A stretch of DNA of 33,835 nt from assembly GCA_903857985.1 (NCBI GenBank), contig CAIOGW010000072.1:1-33835 (forward strand). The letters run 5' to 3'. The notes under the pieces were generated by a model, which was not told the DNA's origin, did not search any database, and saw only the letters and a list, made by a program, of their open reading frames with translations. Origin of the DNA: an uncultured Microbacteriaceae bacterium (lineage in GTDB: Bacteria > Actinomycetota > Actinomycetes > Actinomycetales > Microbacteriaceae). This document shows, one piece after another, positions 31,618 to 33,835 of the stretch (position 1 is the first letter of the stretch; every line of letters begins with the position of its first letter). A program made the position numbers and the translations under genes.

Positions 31618-31633
31618 GTAGCTTCTCGCGCCC

Positions 31634-32509
31634 TTAGGCGACAAAGATGGGCGCATGCGCGAGTGCTAGCGCGAGTTCTACTAGCACGAGTCCGCCGATG
31701 AGGTACCGCTGTAGTCGCAGTTTCTCTCGAGGCCGTGTTCGCGTGTAAATGAGTCCAACAATCACGCCGCCAATGAGGCCCCCCACGTGAGCCTGCCACG
31801 ACAGGTTAGACCCGGGAAGGAATCCCAGCACGACGTTGATAGCCACCAGGACAAGCAGTCCGGTCGAGTTACTGCCGAGGTGGCGAAGTATCACGAGGTA
31901 AGCGCCCATCAGGCCAAAGATCGCACCAGACGCACCGACGACGGAAGTGAACTCGAGGCCGAGGGCGAGGTCGAAGTACATCACACCGAGCGAACCGGCA
32001 AGGCCTGCGATGAGGTACAGGGTGATGAATCGGGCGCGGCCGAGAATAGATTCGAGCACCTGGCCGAACATCCACAGCGTGAACATGTTAAACAGAATGT
32101 GCAAGAACGACGTCGGTGAGTGCGCGAAAATCGCCGTGATCATGCGCCAGGGCTCGTAGGGGACGCCCGCCGCTGCATACTCGCCGAGTGAATAATAAGG
32201 CGAGTACAGCACCGCAGACGTCACATTGAGGCCGGGAATGAGTTGGAGCAGGTAAATCAGAACATTGATGCCGATGAGCGTGTAGGTAATGACCGGCCGC
32301 GATGCGCCCGGTCCGCGGAAAAATCTGCTTACCCCGCTCGAGCGTCGCGCCGTCGCGCCTCTACCGGCGCACGTCGGACAGAGCACACCAACCGGTGCCG
32401 GGTTCTGACACTGAGGGCACACCGGAGTTCCACATCGCTGGCACGTGATGAAGGTTAGTGTCTGCGGGTGCCGCGGGCACGCCGTCGGCTGTGGATCGGC
32501 ACTGCTCAC
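31634..32509 (-). CDS. Rhomboid family intramembrane serine protease with N-terminal zinc ribbon
   Basis: 291 residues. The N-terminus has four Cys pairs or near-pairs (CPRHP, CQRC, CPQC, CPTC) typical of the B-box-like zinc ribbon found in actinobacterial rhomboids. Six or seven membrane helices follow, with catalytic Ser194 in GASGAIFG, His241 in WQAHVGG and Asn141 in HILFN for the oxyanion hole. It cuts membrane proteins within or near their helices; substrates are unknown. The start is GTG 32509, 3 nt after the cyclophilin stop, so they are probably co-transcribed. Confidence 0.94.
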   Translation of the reverse strand: MSSADPQPTACPRHPQTLTFITCQRCGTPVCPQCQNPAPVGVLCPTCAGRGATARRSSGVSRFFRGPGASRPVITYTLIGINVLIYLLQLIPGLNVTSAVLYSPYYSLGEYAAAGVPYEPWRMITAIFAHSPTSFLHILFNMFTLWMFGQVLESILGRARFITLYLIAGLAGSLGVMYFDLALGLEFTSVVGASGAIFGLMGAYLVILRHLGSNSTGLLVLVAINVVLGFLPGSNLSWQAHVGGLIGGVIVGLIYTRTRPREKLRLQRYLIGGLVLVELALALAHAPIFVA

Positions 32510-32512
32510 GTT

Positions 32513-33052
32513 CTAGGCGACAGGCGTAATGGTAATCGACTCAATCACCACGGCGTCTAGGGGACGATCGCGGCCATCGGTGGCAGTTGCGCCGATCTCG
32601 TCGACAATCGCGCGCGATGCGTCGTCGGCAACTTCACCGAAAATAGTGTGCTTGCCGTTGAGCCACTGGGTAGCGGCAATCGTGATGAAGAACTGAGAGC
32701 CGTTGGTTCCGGGGCCGGCATTGGCCATGGCCAACAGATAGGGGCGGTCGAATAACAGCTCCCCGTGAATCTCGTCGTCGAACCGATAACCCGGTCCGCC
32801 CGTTCCGGTTCCGAGGGGATCACCACCCTGAATCATAAAGTCGGGGATGACGCGGTGAAAAACCACTCCATTGTAGAGCGGAGAATTCGAGCTAGCGCCC
32901 GTTTCGGGGTGTGACCACTCCTTAGTGCCAGTCGACAGTCCGACGAAATTGTCGACCGTGTGTGGCGCGTGGTGTCCAAACAGATTTACGCTGATGTTCC
33001 CTCTGTTTGTGGCAATTTCGGCTACGGCTGTGTGCAGAGTCATGTCATTCAT
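32513..33052 (-). CDS. ppiA: Peptidyl-prolyl cis-trans isomerase, cyclophilin type
   Basis: About 179 residues, the usual bacterial cyclophilin size. The active-site region is VVFHRVIPDFMIQGGDPLGTGTGGPGY with the catalytic Arg in FHR; MANAGPGTNGSQFFIT and WLNGKHTIFGEV complete the pocket. There is no signal peptide, so it acts as a cytoplasmic foldase. ATG 33052 (MNDMTLHTAV) and ATG 33043 are both possible starts; neither has a Shine-Dalgarno. The 273-residue track ORF extends into the divergent gene and is not supported. The gene next to oriC in many actinobacteria is its orthologue. Confidence 0.94.
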   Translation of the reverse strand: MNDMTLHTAVAEIATNRGNISVNLFGHHAPHTVDNFVGLSTGTKEWSHPETGASSNSPLYNGVVFHRVIPDFMIQGGDPLGTGTGGPGYRFDDEIHGELLFDRPYLLAMANAGPGTNGSQFFITIAATQWLNGKHTIFGEVADDASRAIVDEIGATATDGRDRPLDAVVIESITITPVA

Positions 33053-33144
33053 TTTGTCACACCCGGAGATGTTCCTTTGCGCGGGCTCAAGGGGTGGCAA
33101 GATGGTGTGAGAGACGTTACTCGTTCCCGTACAAGGAGATGCGC

Positions 33145-33606
33145 ATGGCCAGCAGGAAGCCCACCGCCAAAGAGCTCCGGCGCGACGCCGATCGTTTGCT
33201 GCGTCAGCAACGCGAGGTTTTGGCCGAGGCAGGAACCGTGCTGCGGGCGGCTGGTCGTGAGGCCGGTCGCTATGCCCAGGACGATCTCTACCCCCGATTT
33301 TCTGAGGGCACCCGGCGCACGGCACGAACGGCACGTGATCGACTCGTGGGTGATGTCATACCCTCCATCGCCTCTGTCTTAGGCTCGACCATGTCTGTCG
33401 TCGACGCGGCCCGTGGCAAGCAGTCTCTGCTCGGGCGAGCCTTGGCTTCGGCGCCCGCTCGCGTCCTCCCCGTTGCCACCAAGGCTGGCGCAGGTAAGTA
33501 CATCGCCATCGGTCTCGGTGTGGCGGTAGCGCTGGGAGTGGGATACGTGATCTACCAAACCTTCCGTGCCGACGATGAGCTCTGGGTCGAAGAAGACCTC
33601 GACTAG
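33145..33606 (+). CDS. Small membrane-anchored protein of unknown function
   Basis: 153 residues. ATG 33145 has AAGGAG six bases upstream; ATG 33139 is too close to it, and the 199-residue track ORF starts in the divergent spacer. The N-terminal 110 residues are rich in Arg, Ala and Glu and predicted helical (KELRRDADRLLRQQREVLAEAG), then a single membrane helix (about YIAIGLGVAVALGVGYVIY) and an acidic end DDELWVEEDLD. This resembles YtxH/DUF3618-like envelope proteins, but I do not recognise a family. It is divergent from ppiA (92 nt spacer, no clear promoter) and followed by a parS-like site. Confidence 0.82.
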   Translation: MASRKPTAKELRRDADRLLRQQREVLAEAGTVLRAAGREAGRYAQDDLYPRFSEGTRRTARTARDRLVGDVIPSIASVLGSTMSVVDAARGKQSLLGRALASAPARVLPVATKAGAGKYIAIGLGVAVALGVGYVIYQTFRADDELWVEEDLD

Positions 33607-33646
33607 GCCGCCCGTATCCACATTGTTCCTACGCACCTCACTGAGA

Positions 33647-33662
33647 TGTTTCACGTGAAATC
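33647..33662. promoter_or_regulatory. parS-like ParB binding site
   Basis: TGTTTCACGTGAAATC matches 14 of 16 bases of the parS consensus TGTTTCACGTGAAACA, including the entire 12-bp palindrome TTTCACGTGAAA. It lies in a non-coding gap in a gene neighbourhood that normally flanks oriC, where ParB/Spo0J sites cluster. Confidence 0.7.
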
Positions 33663-33715
33663 GCAATAACCGGAACAGACCTTTTTGCCGAGGCAGTGCG
33701 CTCGCACTCGGGAAG

Positions 33716-33749
33716 CGAAAAGACCCGCCGTGGAGGGCGGGCCTTTTCG
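33716..33749. terminator. Bidirectional intrinsic terminator
   Basis: CGAAAAGACCCGCC (33716-33729) pairs with GGCGGGCCTTTTCG (33736-33749) over 13 of 14 bases around a six-base loop. The arms are A- and T-rich at the base, so it can end transcription of tRNA-Ala on the minus strand and of the small membrane gene on the plus strand. Confidence 0.8.
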
Positions 33750-33753
33750 TTTG

Positions 33754-33826
33754 TGGAGCCTAGGAGAATCGAACTCCTGACCTCCTGCTTGCAAAGCAGG
33801 CGCTCTACCAATTGAGCTAAGGCCCC
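33754..33826 (-). tRNA. tRNA-Ala (anticodon TGC)
   Basis: A 73-nt tRNA on the minus strand: acceptor stem GGGGCCT/AGGCTCC with discriminator A, D arm AGCTCAATTGGTAGAGC, anticodon stem CCTGC/GCAGG with loop TTTGCAA giving TGC, and T arm AGGAGTTCGATTCTCCT. The 3' CCA is not encoded. In actinobacteria this tRNA commonly sits beside tRNA-Ile near gyrA and oriC; that neighbour would lie to the right, outside the window. Confidence 0.97.
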
Positions 33827-33835
33827 CTACGGGAG

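Overview
This window looks like a chromosomal segment of a high-G+C actinobacterium, most likely Microbacteriaceae. The reasons are the pstP-rodA-pbpA-pknA-pknB cluster followed by trpG, a class E sortase, crgA, rhomboid, a cyclophilin and tRNA-Ala (the arrangement usually found beside oriC in actinobacteria), a NucS mismatch endonuclease, and many GTG/TTG starts with 1-8 nt gene overlaps. No phage, insertion sequence or CRISPR array was seen. Species-level assignment is not possible from reading alone.

Left part (1-4.5 kb), minus strand: a zinc block. A lipoprotein znuA, znuC, two ABC-3 permeases and a Fur/Zur regulator overlap end to end as one operon. It is headed by an apparently leaderless promoter whose -35 box is covered by a Zur-like palindrome. 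Downstream lie rpmB, rpmG and rpsN in cysteine-poor, zinc-independent forms. trhO (tRNA U34 hydroxylase) is divergent from znuA.

Middle (5.4-15.1 kb): hemD, a trio of small envelope proteins (YtxH-like, holin-X-like, DUF3618), a HemY-like protein that has lost its FAD-binding fingerprint, glyS, an M13 metallopeptidase, a HAD phosphatase, nucS, a DMT exporter, a small lipoprotein and tRNA-Leu(CAG).

Redox island (15.2-20.7 kb): a five-helix haem-type ferric-reductase domain fused to a flavin/2Fe-2S reductase. Its linker carries a perfect ApbE flavinylation motif (SGATVT), and apbE overlaps it directly upstream. Ahead of these are two small exported proteins, one with a poly-Asp/Glu tail, and a divergent OmpR-type two-component system with an extracytoplasmic sensor. 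I infer a regulated, covalently flavinylated transmembrane electron-transfer system.

Cell-wall/division island (20.7-31.6 kb): fhaA, fhaB, pstP, rodA, pbpA and pknA form one overlapping chain, with pknB 11 nt further on. PknA has an intact kinase domain and an unusual extracellular Ig-like tail. The PknB homologue keeps three PASTA repeats but lacks the catalytic HRD Asp and the HRDxKxxN Lys, so it reads as a pseudokinase. Opposite lie trpG, an unlisted 51-codon membrane protein and a sortase, then crgA.

Right end (31.6-33.8 kb): two perfect tandem DnaA boxes between crgA and rhomboid, a cyclophilin, a small membrane protein, a parS-like site, a bidirectional terminator and tRNA-Ala(TGC), consistent with oriC lying to the right. 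Many operon heads show a TAnnnT box 6-7 nt before the start codon, suggesting widespread leaderless transcription. No gene-free stretch exceeds about 300 bases.
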